A DNA stretch of 64,000 bases from Affinibrenneria salicis (GCF_008710095.1 NZ_VYKJ01000021.1:1-64000), one strand, 5' to 3'. Shown: positions 37,851 through 48,739, counted from the first letter of the stretch. Notes: a model not told the origin generated them from the letters alone. Numbers and translations: made by a program.

Positions 37851-39029
37851 TCAGGCTTCTTTTATACGCCACATGCAGTAGCCGGCGCCGGCCAGCATGG
37901 CCAGCGCGATGAAAAACACGGCGTAGTAACCCCAGATTTCCGCCACCGCGCCGGCCAGCGAGCCGGAAATAATCCAGCCGACGCGGGTCGTATTGGTAAA
38001 CAACGTCGTGGCGGCGCCGGCCTGGCCGGGCATCAGATCCTGGAAATACAGCATCCCGATGCCGGCCAGGATGCCGATGAAGATCGCATTGAGCAACTGG
38101 AGCAGAATCAGCGTTAACGGATGGTCGACCAGCAGCAGGCCGAGATAAAACAGCAGGCCCGCGATCACCGCCGCGCGCATCAACACGCGTTTGCCGCAGC
38201 GGCCGGCGACATAGCCGGCCAGCAACATCACCGGGATCTCCAGTCCGGCGGCGGCGCCCATCAGCACGCCGGCCAGCTTTTCCTCCAGATGCAGTTCATT
38301 GATCAGATACAGCGGCATGTTGATCAGATAAATGCCGTTACAGGTCCACATTAACGTGCAGGCGCCGAATAACAACAGCGTGTCGCGCCGGTTAGTGCGT
38401 GGCGCCTCAAGCGCGGCGCCGGTTTTTGGCGCCGATTTCGGCATCGACGGCAGGAAAAACCAGCCCAGCAGGCCGCAGACGATAAACACCAGCGTGGCGG
38501 CCAGATACATGGCCGGAAAACCAAAGCCGAGCGCCAGGGCGAAGGCGATGGGCGGGCCGATTACCCAGGAGAGCGAAATCTGGGCGCGCATCACCGAGCT
38601 GAACATGGTCGACTCGCGCCCGGCGCTGTCGGCGTATTCGCGCGCCAGCGCAAATAACTGCGGGTTGGCGGTGGCGCCGAAGCTGGACAGCAGCACGCCG
38701 ATAAACAGCAGAATGAAGTAGTTACGGTTCCAGGCGAACAGAAGACAGGCCAGCGCGCCGAGCAGACAGCACTGCAGAATCAGCGTTTTGCGGTCGCCCT
38801 GACGATCGGAGCGGCCGGCGAGGAACTGGCTGACCAGAATGCCGATTACCGCGCTGCCGGTGTAGAACAGGCCGACCATAATCGGCCGCGCCTGCACCTC
38901 GGTGGAAAGAAACAGGCTGAGCGTCGGCGTCTGCAGCGCCCCGGCGATCCCGGACATAAATGCAATGATTAAAAATGCCGACGAGGTGAGATCGGGCAGG
39001 CGGCGAATGATCGGAACCGGTGTATGCAT
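37851..39029 (-). CDS. setB: Sugar efflux transporter SetB
   Basis: A 392-residue, 12-helix MFS protein of the SET family (GLFYTGSAVIGILVSQFLAGRSDRQGDRK contains motif A). Members export lactose, glucose and substituted glycosides. Position between yeiW and fruB, divergent from the fructose operon, is as in E. coli. Start at ATG 39029 (HTPVPIIRRLPDLTSSAF). Confidence 0.92.
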   Translation of the reverse strand: MHTPVPIIRRLPDLTSSAFLIIAFMSGIAGALQTPTLSLFLSTEVQARPIMVGLFYTGSAVIGILVSQFLAGRSDRQGDRKTLILQCCLLGALACLLFAWNRNYFILLFIGVLLSSFGATANPQLFALAREYADSAGRESTMFSSVMRAQISLSWVIGPPIAFALALGFGFPAMYLAATLVFIVCGLLGWFFLPSMPKSAPKTGAALEAPRTNRRDTLLLFGACTLMWTCNGIYLINMPLYLINELHLEEKLAGVLMGAAAGLEIPVMLLAGYVAGRCGKRVLMRAAVIAGLLFYLGLLLVDHPLTLILLQLLNAIFIGILAGIGMLYFQDLMPGQAGAATTLFTNTTRVGWIISGSLAGAVAEIWGYYAVFFIALAMLAGAGYCMWRIKEA

Positions 39030-39266
39030 GTTTGGCTATAATCAATCAGAATGGGTGAGGGAGAACTCAGGGACGCGATATTCTACGCCGGTTTGGTTTA
39101 GCCTAAAATATCTATCCCGCGCTTTTGCTTCAGCACTTGTTCAGCAGACGGCGCTCTGTGCCGAAGATGTTCAGCCTGATACCGGGAAAAATGTGCGTAA
39201 GGTCAAAAATTCGTTATACCGCAATGAAGAATGCTTGCATAAATGACGTAATAGCAAGAGACTTTT

Positions 39267-39278
39267 TGAAACGTTTCA
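39267..39278. promoter_or_regulatory. Cra (FruR) operator, distal
   Basis: TGAAACGTTTCA is a perfect palindrome matching the Cra core TGAAWCGNTNNN, 89 bases before the fruB start. A further related half-site (GCGAAACGTCTTA) lies at about 39290-39302. Confidence 0.75.
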
Positions 39279-39332
39279 GCGACGTTCGTGCGAAACGTCT
39301 TAGTCGGTTCACTCTTTTTTTCTCATCAAAGC

Positions 39333-39344
39333 TGAAACGATTCA
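39333..39344. promoter_or_regulatory. Cra (FruR) operator, proximal
   Basis: GCTGAAACGATTCA contains the full Cra consensus core and lies 23 bases before fruB, immediately ahead of its SD. Two Cra sites upstream of fruBKA are known in E. coli, where fructose 1-phosphate relieves repression. Confidence 0.8.
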
Positions 39345-39366
39345 ATTTCAGCAGGAGAGGAGCGTT

Positions 39367-40500
39367 ATGTTCCAGTTGTCACAGCAAGATATTCATTTAG
39401 GCGCCAGTGCCGGCAACAAGGAAGAGGCAATTAAGCAGGTCGCTTCAGCCTTGACCGCCGCTGGCTGTGTCAGCGCCGCTTACGTTGATGGCATGATGCA
39501 GCGTGAGCAGCAAACTTCCACCTGGCTGGGTAATGGTATCGCTATTCCGCACGGGACGACCGATACGCGCGACCTGGTGCTGAAAACGGGCGTCCAGGTA
39601 TTCCAGTTCCCGCAGGGCGTGGAGTGGGGAGAAGGCCAGAAGGCCTATGTCGTGTTGGGCATCGCCGCTCGCTCGGATGAACATCTGGCGCTGCTGCGTC
39701 AGTTAACGCACGTTCTCAGCGATGACAGCGTGACGGCGCGCCTGGCTTCGACCACGTCGGCCGAAGAGCTGCGCAGTTTGCTGATGGGTGAGCAACAGGC
39801 GGCTGAGTTCCGTTTCGATACGTCGCTGATTAGCCTGGATGTGGCCACCGACAGTCTGATCACGCTGCAGGCGCTGAACGCCGGCAAGCTGGAACAGGCC
39901 GGCGCGGTGGACGCCGATTTTGTCAGCCAGTGCGTGGCGCGCAAACCGCTGAATCTCGGCCAGGGCATCTGGCTGAACGACAGCGTGACGGGCAATCTGG
40001 CCAGCGCCGCCGCGGTAAGCCGTCCGGCCGCGCCTTTCAGCGCGGATGGGCAGACGGTGGCGCTGTTGCTGACCGTCGCAGTGGCGGATGAACAGCCGCA
40101 GGCGTTGCTGAATTACCTCGGCGATTTATTGCTGGCGCAAAAAGCTGAACGTCTGCTGAAGGCGGATGCGGCTACGCTGCTGGCTTTACTGACCAGCGAG
40201 GTGCCGGAAGAGAGCGATGCGCTGACCGCGGAGTTTACTATCCGCAACGAACATGGTCTGCATGCGCGTCCCGGTACGATGCTGGTTAACGTTATCAAGA
40301 AATTCTCCAGCGAAATCACCGTGACCAACCTGGACGGCAGCGGCAAACCGGCCAACGGGCGCAGTCTGATGAAGGTGGTCGCGCTGGGCGTCAAAAAGGG
40401 CCATCGCTTACGTTTCTCCGCCAGCGGCAGCGATGCCGAACAGGCGCTGCAGGCCATTGGTGAAGCTATTAATTCTGGTCTGGGCGAGGGGGCAGCATGA
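39367..40500 (+). CDS. fruB: Fructose PTS diphosphoryl transfer protein (EIIA-HPr fusion)
   Basis: A 377-residue FruB. The N-terminal EIIA-Fru domain has the phosphorylated His62 (IAIPHGTTD). A central linker domain follows, then a C-terminal HPr-like domain with the active histidine in [10 protein letters not shown] near residue 298. It passes phosphate from EI to FruA. AGGAGAGG precedes the ATG by seven bases. First gene of a Cra-controlled operon, overlapping fruK by ATGA. Confidence 0.96.
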   Translation: MFQLSQQDIHLGASAGNKEEAIKQVASALTAAGCVSAAYVDGMMQREQQTSTWLGNGIAIPHGTTDTRDLVLKTGVQVFQFPQGVEWGEGQKAYVVLGIAARSDEHLALLRQLTHVLSDDSVTARLASTTSAEELRSLLMGEQQAAEFRFDTSLISLDVATDSLITLQALNAGKLEQAGAVDADFVSQCVARKPLNLGQGIWLNDSVTGNLASAAAVSRPAAPFSADGQTVALLLTVAVADEQPQALLNYLGDLLLAQKAERLLKADAATLLALLTSEVPEESDALTAEFTIRNEHGLHARPGTMLVNVIKKFSSEITVTNLDGSGKPANGRSLMKVVALGVKKGHRLRFSASGSDAEQALQAIGEAINSGLGEGAA

Positions 40501-41435
40501 GCAGAAGAGTCGCAACAATTACGCTGAATCCGGCTTACGATCTGGTGGGCTACTGCCCGCAGATTGAGCGCGGAGAAGTCAACCTTGTGCAGACCGCGGG
40601 TCTGCACGCCGCCGGGAAAGGCATTAATGTCGCGAAGGTGCTGAAGGATCTGGGCATTGATGTCACCGTCGGCGGATTTCTGGGCAAAGATAACCAGGAC
40701 GGCTTTCAGCAGCTGTTCAGCGAACTGGGCATCGCCAACCGCTTTCAGGTGGTGCCGGGCCGTACCCGGATTAACGTCAAACTGACGGAAAGCGACGGCG
40801 ACGTAACGGATTTGAATTTTTCCGGTTTCAACGTAACGCCGCAGGACTGGCAGCGTTTCGTCAATGATTCGCTGAGTTGGCTGGGGCAATTCGACATGGT
40901 GGCCGTGAGCGGCAGCCTGCCGGCGGGCGTCGATCCCGATGCCTTTACCGACTGGATGTCGCGTCTGCGCACTCATTGCCCGTGCATTATTTTCGACAGC
41001 AGCCGCGAGGCGCTGGTGGCGGGGCTGAAAGCCTCGCCGTGGCTGGTTAAACCTAACCGCCGCGAACTGGAAATCTGGGCCGGCCGCAAACTGCCGACGC
41101 TGGAAGATGTGGTGGATGCGGCGCACGCCCTGCGTGAACAGGGAATTGCGCACGTGGTGATTTCGATGGGGGCGGAAGGCGCGCTGTGGGTTAACGCCTC
41201 GGGCGCATGGCTGGCCAAGCCTCCGGTATGTGAGGTGGTCAGTACCGTCGGAGCTGGCGATTCAATGGTAGGGGGGCTGATTTACGGCTTGTTAATGCGT
41301 GAATCCAGCGAACACACGCTGCGTCTGGCTACGGCAGTTTCTGCCCTGGCGGTTAGTCAGAGTAATGTCGGCATTTCCGATCGTCCACAGCTGGCTGCAA
41401 TGATGGCGCGTGTCGATCTGAAACCTTTTAACTAA
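40497..41435 (+). CDS. fruK: 1-phosphofructokinase
   Basis: A 312-residue PfkB-family sugar kinase converting fructose 1-phosphate to fructose 1,6-bisphosphate. PfkB signatures are visible: [12 protein letters not shown] near the N-terminus and [12 protein letters not shown] with the catalytic Asp near 255. It starts within the fruB stop (ATGA overlap) and is followed by fruA after 13 bases. Confidence 0.96.
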   Translation: MSRRVATITLNPAYDLVGYCPQIERGEVNLVQTAGLHAAGKGINVAKVLKDLGIDVTVGGFLGKDNQDGFQQLFSELGIANRFQVVPGRTRINVKLTESDGDVTDLNFSGFNVTPQDWQRFVNDSLSWLGQFDMVAVSGSLPAGVDPDAFTDWMSRLRTHCPCIIFDSSREALVAGLKASPWLVKPNRRELEIWAGRKLPTLEDVVDAAHALREQGIAHVVISMGAEGALWVNASGAWLAKPPVCEVVSTVGAGDSMVGGLIYGLLMRESSEHTLRLATAVSALAVSQSNVGISDRPQLAAMMARVDLKPFN

Positions 41436-41448
41436 CAGCAGGAGATGG

Positions 41449-43140
41449 ATGATGAAAACGCTGCTGATAACAGATAAATCAATCGGTCAGGCGCAAAGCT
41501 ATCTGGCGAAACGTATTCTCAGTGCGACCGCGGCCAGGGCCGGCCTGACGCCGACCGAACAGGTTCAGGACGCCGAACTGGTGATCGTACTCGGCGCCGC
41601 GGCGCCGGCCGATAGCGCGCTGAACGGCAAACCGCTGTTCAGGGGCGATATCGCCCAGGCGCTGGCCGAGCCGGAAGCCTTCCTGAATCAGGCGAAGAGC
41701 GAGGCTCAGCCTTATCAACCGCCTGTTGCGTCGGCAGACGCGCCGGCGTCGGGCCCCACGCGCATTGTGGCGGTGACCGCCTGTCCGACCGGCGTGGCGC
41801 ATACCTTTATGGCCGCCGAAGCGATCGAAACGGAAGCGAAGAAACGCGGCTGGTGGGTGAAAGTTGAGACGCGCGGTTCGGTCGGCGCCGGCAACCCGAT
41901 TTCGCCGGAAGAAGTTGAGCAGGCCGATGTGGTGATTGTCGCGGCGGATATCGAAGTCGATCTGAGCAAGTTCGCCGGCAAGAAAATGTACCGCACCTCT
42001 ACGGGGCTGGCGCTGAAGAAAACGGCGCAGGAACTGGATAAGGCGCTGGCCGAAGCGACGGTTTATCAACCCGGCGGACAAAAAGGCAGCGCCGAGGCGG
42101 CCGGTCAGCCTAAAAAAGGCGGCACCGGTCCTTACAGCCACCTGTTGACCGGCGTGTCCTACATGCTGCCTGTCGTTGTGGCCGGCGGGTTGTGTATCGC
42201 GCTGTCGTTTATGTTCGGTATCGAAGCCTTTAAGGTTCAGGGGACGCTGGCCGCCGCGCTGAAAACGATCGGCGACGCGGCCTTTACGTTGATGGTTCCG
42301 GTACTGGCCGGTTATATCGCGTTCTCTATCGCCGATCGCCCCGGCCTGGCGCCGGGCCTGGTGGGCGGCGTGCTGGCCAATGCCATGGGGGCAGGCTTCC
42401 TCGGCGGGATCATCGCCGGTTTTCTGGCGGGCTATATTGCCAGAGCGATTAATAAGTATATTCAATTACCGCAGAGTATGTCGGCGCTGAAACCGATTTT
42501 GATTATTCCTCTATTAGCGACGTTGCTGATGGGGCTGATCATGGTCTACGGCATCGGCACGCCGGTAGCCCAGATCCTGATCGGTTTGACCCACTGGCTG
42601 CAATCGATGGGAACGGCAAATGCGGTGATCCTTGGCGCTATCCTGGGCGGTATGATGTGTACCGATATGGGCGGGCCGGTTAACAAAGTAGCCTACGTTT
42701 TCGGGACGACCCTGCTCAGCAGCCAGATCTATGGACCGATGGCCGCCGTGATGGCGGGCGGGATGGTGCCGCCGCTGGCGATGGGGCTGGCGACGTTCCT
42801 GGCGCGTAATAAGTTCAACACCACGGAACGGGAAGGGGGTAAGGCCGCACTGATCCTGGGGCTGTGCTTTATTTCCGAAGGGGCGATTCCTTATGCCGCA
42901 CGTGACCCGATGCGTGTTCTGCCCTGCTGTATCCTCGGCGGCGCGCTGACCGGCGCGATCTCGATGGCGGTGGGCGCGAGCCTGATGGCGCCGCACGGCG
43001 GGCTGTTTGTGCTGCTGATCCCCGGCGCGATTACCCCGGTCGTCGGTTATCTGGTGGCGATTCTGGCCGGTACCGTGGTATCGGGCGTGCTGTACGCCTT
43101 CCTGAAACGGCCGGACGAGGTCGTGGCGAAAGTTGCCTAA
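41449..43140 (+). CDS. fruA: Fructose-specific PTS enzyme IIBC
   Basis: A 563-residue FruA, the E. coli length. It has a degenerate B' domain (about 1-90), an active EIIB domain with the phosphorylated Cys112 (VTACPTGVAHTFMAAEA), then an EIIC membrane domain of about 8-10 helices (LTGVSYMLPVVVAGGLCIAL ... SEGAIPYAARDP). It transports fructose and phosphorylates it to the 1-phosphate. Last gene of fruBKA, ending in a strong terminator. ATG at 41449 or 41452, with CAGGAG ahead. Confidence 0.96.
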   Translation: MMKTLLITDKSIGQAQSYLAKRILSATAARAGLTPTEQVQDAELVIVLGAAAPADSALNGKPLFRGDIAQALAEPEAFLNQAKSEAQPYQPPVASADAPASGPTRIVAVTACPTGVAHTFMAAEAIETEAKKRGWWVKVETRGSVGAGNPISPEEVEQADVVIVAADIEVDLSKFAGKKMYRTSTGLALKKTAQELDKALAEATVYQPGGQKGSAEAAGQPKKGGTGPYSHLLTGVSYMLPVVVAGGLCIALSFMFGIEAFKVQGTLAAALKTIGDAAFTLMVPVLAGYIAFSIADRPGLAPGLVGGVLANAMGAGFLGGIIAGFLAGYIARAINKYIQLPQSMSALKPILIIPLLATLLMGLIMVYGIGTPVAQILIGLTHWLQSMGTANAVILGAILGGMMCTDMGGPVNKVAYVFGTTLLSSQIYGPMAAVMAGGMVPPLAMGLATFLARNKFNTTEREGGKAALILGLCFISEGAIPYAARDPMRVLPCCILGGALTGAISMAVGASLMAPHGGLFVLLIPGAITPVVGYLVAILAGTVVSGVLYAFLKRPDEVVAKVA

Positions 43141-43183
43141 TCTAATGGATGACCCGCGTTAAACTGCTATTTGGTTAAAACGA

Positions 43184-43218
43184 CAAGCCCCGGCGGGCGT
43201 ATCCGCCGGGGCTTTTTT
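43184..43218 (+). terminator. Terminator of the fruBKA operon
   Basis: AAGCCCCGGCGG-GCGTAT-CCGCCGGGGCTTTTTTT is a perfect GC-rich stem with a T-run, 43 bases past the fruA stop. Confidence 0.95.
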
Positions 43219-43231
43219 TATCACGCTTAAA

Positions 43232-43800
43232 CCACCGCCCAGGGCGGTGGCGATCGCCCCTGTGGGGCTGGGGCCGTAGGATGCTCATGCTAAATACTGC
43301 CCCGGTTTGTTACCAGCAAATCAAAGGAGTAAATAGCGTGAGCAGGCATGAATCCGTTTCACGCCTATTCTATCGCTGTCGGTATCATCTCGTCTGGACA
43401 CCGAAGTACAGACACAACATCCTTAAGGGCAATCCCGGAAAAGAGCCGGACCGAATCCTCTGTGTTTATTGCAATATGCATATGAAGAAATGCATGGTCG
43501 CAGAACTAGTCGCAGAACTAAATGTGCAGATAGCGCATTTGCCTTTGGTGGTAAACGCCGGGCCTGAGTGTTTCAGACCTGATGGGGTTTGTGAAAAAAC
43601 GAACAGCGATAAGGCCGGTCGCAAAATTCCCCTGTCTGAAAAAGAAAAAATTGTGGGGAGAGCACTGCTGGCGAAGCGGTAATTCGCAGATATGCCAGGT
43701 ATCAGGGCACGATAGCGAAAGCAAAAGCAGAAAGGCAAATGCGACCGGGGTTGGCGGAATAGTGTTTAAGCCCCCGTTTAGGGGGCCGTGTCAAAGTCGT
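43232..43800 (+). mobile_element. Degenerate IS200-type element with dead tnpA
   Basis: The left end has a strong palindrome (CCACCGCCCAGGGCGGTGG), typical of IS200 ends, and the right end has GCCCCC-GTTTA-GGGGGC. Between them a TnpA-like frame begins at GTG 43338 after AAAGGAG (SRHESVSRLFYRCRYHLVWT). The HUH motif reads AHLPLVV instead of DHVHLVV, so the first catalytic histidine pair is lost. Two frameshifts (near 43570 and 43680) move the reading to MGFVKKRTAIRPVAKFPC and then RYARYQGTIAKAKAE, and the segment that should hold the catalytic tyrosine is missing. A 12-base tandem duplication (GTCGCAGAACTA twice) inserts four residues. Inactive relic. Confidence 0.85.
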
Positions 43801-43864
43801 CTGCTATGAAGGCGGCTTTTTGCTGTCTGTCCGCCGGTGAGGTTCGCGGCGCCGGATGGCCGCT

Positions 43865-44704
43865 TTACTGCTGCGCCTTGAGCCAGGCGATTTCCTGCGG
43901 CCAGATATCCGGGTTGACGGTTTCCAGAATCAGCGGAATACCGTCAAAGCGCGCGTCGCGCATAATGTAGCGAAATACGGTTTTGCCGATATTGCCCAGT
44001 CCCAGACTATGGTGGCGGTCCACGCGGCTATTGAATTCGCTTTTCGCATCGTTCAGGTGCATGCCGCGCAGATAGCGCAGCCCCACCACGCGCTCCAGCT
44101 CGCCGAAGGTGGCGTCGCAGTCGGCTTCGGTGCGCAGATCGTAACCGCCGGCGAAGGCGTGACAGGTGTCGATACAGACGCCGACCCGGCTCTTATCTTC
44201 CACGCCGTCGATGATGGCGGCCAGCTGTTCAAAGCGAAACCCCAGATTGCTGCCCTGACCGGCGGTGTTTTCGATCACCGCGGTCACGCCGGCGGTTTTG
44301 TCGAGCGCAATGTTGATCGATTCGGCGATGCGCGCCAGACAGGTCGCTTCATCGATTTGCCGCAGATGGCTGCCGGGATGAAAGTTAAGCAGGCTTAGCC
44401 CCAACTGCCGACAGCGCTGCATTTCATCAATAAACGCGGCGCGCGATTTCGCCAGCGCCTCGGCGTCGGGATGGCCCAGGTTAATCAGATAGCTGTCGTG
44501 CGGTAAAATCTGCGCCGCTGTGTAGCCATAGCGTTCGCACGCCAGCCGGAACAGCTCGATGGTGGCGGTACTCAGCGGGGCCGCCTGCCACTGACGTTGG
44601 TTTTTGGTAAACAGGGCAAAAGCGGTGGCTTCCAGTTGATGGGCCCGGACGACGGCCTGGTCGACGCCGCCCGCCGCGCTCACGTGTGCGCCTACAAACT
44701 TCAT
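43865..44704 (-). CDS. nfo: Endonuclease IV (AP endonuclease)
   Basis: A 279-residue TIM-barrel zinc enzyme that incises DNA 5' to abasic sites. Conserved motifs: [17 protein letters not shown] at the N-terminus, [32 protein letters not shown] and [19 protein letters not shown], which supply the three-metal site. Normal length. It is located after the IS200 relic and before yeiH, as expected from the E. coli order. Confidence 0.95.
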   Translation of the reverse strand: MKFVGAHVSAAGGVDQAVVRAHQLEATAFALFTKNQRQWQAAPLSTATIELFRLACERYGYTAAQILPHDSYLINLGHPDAEALAKSRAAFIDEMQRCRQLGLSLLNFHPGSHLRQIDEATCLARIAESINIALDKTAGVTAVIENTAGQGSNLGFRFEQLAAIIDGVEDKSRVGVCIDTCHAFAGGYDLRTEADCDATFGELERVVGLRYLRGMHLNDAKSEFNSRVDRHHSLGLGNIGKTVFRYIMRDARFDGIPLILETVNPDIWPQEIAWLKAQQ

Positions 44705-44808
44705 GCGTTTCTCCTCTGGTTGGCGCGCATTATGACATTATTTTCCGTCAGCGCCGCCAGTATGGCGGCAAAAAACACTGACGGCGCAAGAACGGCGCCG
44801 TCGGGAGA

Positions 44809-45891
44809 TCAGGACAATCCGTATTGTACGGCCAGGTTGATGGCGCCGCCGCCGGCGATCAGCCAGATAAACAGCAGCAGTCCCAGCAGCAGCGGTCGCG
44901 CGCCGGCATGGTGGATCGCGCTGAGTCGGGTGGTCAGGCCCATGGCGCACATCGCCATCGCCAGCAGCCAGGTGTCCAGCAGGTTCAGTTCGTGCACCGC
45001 CTCGCGCGGCAGCAGGTGCCATGAGTTAAGCGCGGTGGCCGCGATAAACAGCAGCGCAAACCACGGAACGACGGCGAACCGTCGAGGCTGCCGGTCGTCG
45101 TCGATCCGGCGGTCTTTGCGCAGGCAAAACGACAGGATTAGCAGGAACGGGGCCAGCATCATGACGCGCAGCATTTTCGCGATAACGGCGGTGCTTTCGG
45201 TCAGCGGGCCAATGGCGTGGCCCGCCGCGACGACCTGTGCGACTTCGTGCGTGGTCGAGCCAAGATAAACCCCGAAAGTCTGCGGGTTAAAAAATGATCC
45301 GCTATAATATAAATCCAGTCGATAGATGGCTGGATAAAGAAACATTGCCGCGGTGCCGAAAATGACGACGGTGGAAACGGCGACGGCTATTTTATCGGAT
45401 GATGCTTTGACCACAGGCGCGGTGGCAAGAACCGCCGCCGCGCCGCAAATACTGCTGCCCGCACCGATCAGTAACCACGTTTGTCGATCGAGTTTAAATA
45501 CTTTTCTGCCCAGCAATCCTGCCAGCAGCAGGGTGGAGGTTAATGTCAGTAACCCAATAATCAGGCCGGACAGACCGATATCCATTATTTCCTGGAAACT
45601 AATCTGGAAACCGTACAATATAATGCCCAGACGTAATAAATATTGTTTTGCCCATTGCACACCCGGATCACAGCGTGAATGTAGCCATGGATACAGCGTA
45701 TTGCCGATAATGATCCCTGCCACGATAGCGAGCGTCAACGTGCCTGCTCCCCACGCGGCAACGCCTGGCATTTTTCCTGCCTCAATCGCGCACAGCGAGA
45801 TACACCCCGTGAAGATTAGCCCGGGAGTAATTTGCGGGTAACGTAGCCTTCCGGCACCCTGAGGCCGTAAGGCCGGAATTGATTCAGACAT
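44809..45891 (-). CDS. yeiH: UPF0324 inner-membrane protein YeiH
   Basis: A 360-residue YeiH homologue with about ten membrane segments (KQYLLRLGIILYGFQISF, LIGAGSSICGAAAVLATAPV, STTHEVAQVVAAGHAIGP). The ATG at 45891 gives a normal N-terminus; an upstream ATG would add ten unconserved residues. Possible transporter; in related organisms it is regulated by the divergent LysR gene yeiE. The two starts are 116 bases apart. Confidence 0.88.
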   Translation of the reverse strand: MSESIPALRPQGAGRLRYPQITPGLIFTGCISLCAIEAGKMPGVAAWGAGTLTLAIVAGIIIGNTLYPWLHSRCDPGVQWAKQYLLRLGIILYGFQISFQEIMDIGLSGLIIGLLTLTSTLLLAGLLGRKVFKLDRQTWLLIGAGSSICGAAAVLATAPVVKASSDKIAVAVSTVVIFGTAAMFLYPAIYRLDLYYSGSFFNPQTFGVYLGSTTHEVAQVVAAGHAIGPLTESTAVIAKMLRVMMLAPFLLILSFCLRKDRRIDDDRQPRRFAVVPWFALLFIAATALNSWHLLPREAVHELNLLDTWLLAMAMCAMGLTTRLSAIHHAGARPLLLGLLLFIWLIAGGGAINLAVQYGLS

Positions 45892-46007
45892 ATAAACCTC
45901 ATACTGCTTCTGACTCTGCAAGTATTGGCCAGACTACAGCTATGAGATTTAAAAGATAAATTTATTATATGCTTATAACCTATAGATATTAATGATAAGA
46001 GTCCGTT

Positions 46008-46880
46008 ATGCACATTACTCTGCGACAAATTGAAGTTTTTACTGAGGTTCTGAAAAGCGGATCGACTACACAGGCATCCGTTGTGCTGGCGCTTTCGCAG
46101 TCGGCCGTCAGCGCGGCGCTGGCCGATTTGGAAAATCAGCTCAGCGTTCAGTTATTTGACCGGGTGGGAAAACGGCTGGTCGTCAATGAGCACGGCCGTC
46201 TGCTCTATCCAAAGGCGCTGGCGCTGTTGGAACAGTCACAGGAAATTGAGCAGTTATTTCGCCGTGAAAACGGCGCGCTGCGCATCTGCGCCAGCAGCAC
46301 CATCGGCAATTATCTGCTGCCGCTGATGATTTCCCGCTATCGCCAGGATTTCCCGACGGCGCCGCTGGAACTGCACGTCGGCAATACGCTGGACGTTATC
46401 ACGCTGGTCTCCGAATTTCGCGCGGACCTGGGGCTGATCGAGGGGCCCTGCCATCAGCCCGAACTCAGCACGCAGCCCTGGCTGGAGGATGAACTGGTCG
46501 TGTTTGCCGCGCCCGATCACCCGCTGGCCCGGCAACCGGTAACGCTGGACGATCTGGCGAAGACCTCGTGGATTTTGCGCGAGAGCGGTTCCGGCACGCG
46601 CGAAGTGCTGGATCATCTGCTGCTGACGCGTCTGCCGCCGATCCATTTGGTGATGGAACTGGGCAATTCCGAGGCGATTAAACACGCGGTGCGTTACGGT
46701 TTGGGCATCAGCTGTCTGTCGCGCTGGGTGATCGCCGAACAGCTGGAGGCGGGCACGCTGATCGAACTGCAGGTTCCGCTGCCGCCGCTGACCCGGACGC
46801 TGTATCTGATCCATCATCGGCAGAAACACATTTCAGCGGTGCTGCAGCGCTTTTTGAATTACTGCGTAGAGAGCATCTGA
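46008..46880 (+). CDS. yeiE: LysR-family regulator YeiE
   Basis: A 290-residue LTTR with N-terminal HTH ([20 protein letters not shown] ... [16 protein letters not shown]) and an effector domain ([20 protein letters not shown]). In Salmonella and Cronobacter YeiE has been linked to sulfite stress and iron/flagellar control. It is divergent from yeiH and upstream of lysP in the E. coli order, so yeiH is its probable target. Confidence 0.92.
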   Translation: MHITLRQIEVFTEVLKSGSTTQASVVLALSQSAVSAALADLENQLSVQLFDRVGKRLVVNEHGRLLYPKALALLEQSQEIEQLFRRENGALRICASSTIGNYLLPLMISRYRQDFPTAPLELHVGNTLDVITLVSEFRADLGLIEGPCHQPELSTQPWLEDELVVFAAPDHPLARQPVTLDDLAKTSWILRESGSGTREVLDHLLLTRLPPIHLVMELGNSEAIKHAVRYGLGISCLSRWVIAEQLEAGTLIELQVPLPPLTRTLYLIHHRQKHISAVLQRFLNYCVESI

Positions 46881-47017
46881 TGACCCTGCGTGAATAATTC
46901 AGCTAATGATCGCGGGTGAATTATGAAGCTCTCTTATAATTGGGCGTTCCAGGTCAATCGGCCAGTGGCTATTTGTTACAATCCGCCCTCATTTTCGTCA
47001 GAGCATGCAGGATTCGA

Positions 47018-48499
47018 ATGGCTCAGCAAGATATTCCGTCCCCGACAGGGGAAAATGTTTCTCTTCGCCGTGAACTAAAAGCGCGGCATTTAACGATGAT
47101 CGCCATCGGCGGTTCAATCGGCACGGGGCTCTTCGTGGCTTCCGGCGCCACCGTCTCTCAGGCCGGTCCCGGCGGGGCATTATTATCCTATGCCCTGATT
47201 GGCCTGATGGTGTATTTCCTGATGACCAGCCTGGGCGAACTGGCCGCCTATATGCCGGTTTCCGGCTCGTTCTCCACCTACGGTTCGCGCTATGTGGAAG
47301 AAGGTTTCGGCTTCGCGCTGGGCTGGAACTACTGGTACAACTGGGCGGTGACGATTGCCGTCGAACTGGTGGCGGCGCAGCTGCTGATGGAGTACTGGTT
47401 TCCGGACGTGGCCGGCTGGATATGGAGCGCGCTGTTCCTCGCGCTGATGTTTTTGCTTAACTATATTTCCGTGAAGGGATTTGGTGAGGCCGAATACTGG
47501 TTCGCTCTGATCAAAGTCAGCACGGTGGTGGTGTTTATCATTATCGGCATTCTGATGATTATCGGCATCCTGAAGGGCGCGGAAAACGCCGGCTGGCATA
47601 ACTGGCAGATTGGCGACGCGCCGTTCGCCGGCGGGTTCTCCGCCATGATCGGCGTGGCGATGATCGTCGGTTTCTCCTTTCAGGGTACGGAACTGATCGG
47701 CGTGGCGGCCGGCGAATCGCAGGATCCGGGCAAAAATATTCCGCGCGCGGTGCGTCAGGTGTTCTGGCGTATTCTGCTGTTCTATATTCTGGCTATCCTG
47801 ATCATCAGCCTGATTATTCCTTATACCGATCCCAGCCTGCTGCGCAATGACATCAAGGATGTCAGCGTCAGCCCGTTCACCCTGGTGTTCCGTAACGCCG
47901 GGCTGCTGTCGGCGGCGGCGGTGATGAACGCGGTGATCCTGACCGCGGTGCTGTCGGCCGGCAACTCCGGTATGTACGCCTCGACCCGTATGCTGTTTAT
48001 GCTGGCGAGCGAGGGGAAAGCGCCGCGTATGTTCGCCAGGCTATCGCGCGGAGGAGTGCCGCGCAACGCGCTGTACGCCACTACCATTGTCGCCGGCCTG
48101 TGCTTTCTTACTTCGCGCTTCGGCAACCAGACCGTCTACCTGTGGTTGCTCAATACCTCGGGGATGACCGGCTTTATCGCCTGGCTCGGCATATCCATCA
48201 GCCATTATCGTTTCCGCCGCGGTTATGTCCGCCAGGGGCACGATCTGAAGGAACTGCCGTATCGTTCAGGCTTCTTCCCGCTGGGGCCGATTTTTGCCTT
48301 TATCCTGTGCCTGATCATCACGCTGGGTCAAAACTATCAGGCGTTTCTGGCGGATAAGATCGACTGGTACGGCGTGGCCGCCACCTATATCGGTATTCCG
48401 CTGTTTTTGCTGATCTGGCTGGGCTATAAGCTGAGCCGCGGCACGCGCTTTATCCGCTACCAGGATATGACGTTCCCGGATCGTCACTCGCACCAATAG
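47018..48499 (+). CDS. lysP: Lysine-specific permease
   Basis: A 493-residue APC-family transporter with 12 membrane segments: ARHLTMIAIGGSIGTGLFVA is the helix 1 signature, and NYISVKGFGEAEYWFALIKV and GFSFQGTELIGVAAGESQDP are family landmarks. It imports L-lysine with protons and, in E. coli, also senses lysine for CadC. The ATG at 47018 is preceded by GCAGGA. Synteny yeiE-lysP-cirA is preserved. A terminator follows. Confidence 0.94.
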   Translation: MAQQDIPSPTGENVSLRRELKARHLTMIAIGGSIGTGLFVASGATVSQAGPGGALLSYALIGLMVYFLMTSLGELAAYMPVSGSFSTYGSRYVEEGFGFALGWNYWYNWAVTIAVELVAAQLLMEYWFPDVAGWIWSALFLALMFLLNYISVKGFGEAEYWFALIKVSTVVVFIIIGILMIIGILKGAENAGWHNWQIGDAPFAGGFSAMIGVAMIVGFSFQGTELIGVAAGESQDPGKNIPRAVRQVFWRILLFYILAILIISLIIPYTDPSLLRNDIKDVSVSPFTLVFRNAGLLSAAAVMNAVILTAVLSAGNSGMYASTRMLFMLASEGKAPRMFARLSRGGVPRNALYATTIVAGLCFLTSRFGNQTVYLWLLNTSGMTGFIAWLGISISHYRFRRGYVRQGHDLKELPYRSGFFPLGPIFAFILCLIITLGQNYQAFLADKIDWYGVAATYIGIPLFLLIWLGYKLSRGTRFIRYQDMTFPDRHSHQ

Positions 48500-48510
48500 C
48501 GTTTTCCTGT

Positions 48511-48536
48511 TGCCTGGCCGCGGCCAGGCAAATTTT
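48511..48536 (+). terminator. Terminator of lysP
   Basis: TGCCTGGCCGCGGCCAGGCA is a perfect 20-base palindrome followed by AATTTTT, 12 bases after the stop. Confidence 0.9.
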
Positions 48537-48739
48537 TATCCTGCCGTTTGCGACACCCGCGCCTTCATTTACTGCCTATTGTCCCATCCGCGACGTTTTC
48601 CCGTTTATTGAATAAATTTATTGATGCTGATTTTCTGCCACTCTGACGTTCTGTAACCATTCATGTAATGGTCATATTTGTGTTTTTATCTATTTATCAA
48701 TCAATTATTTATTGAGCAAACGATTAACTAAATGAATAT

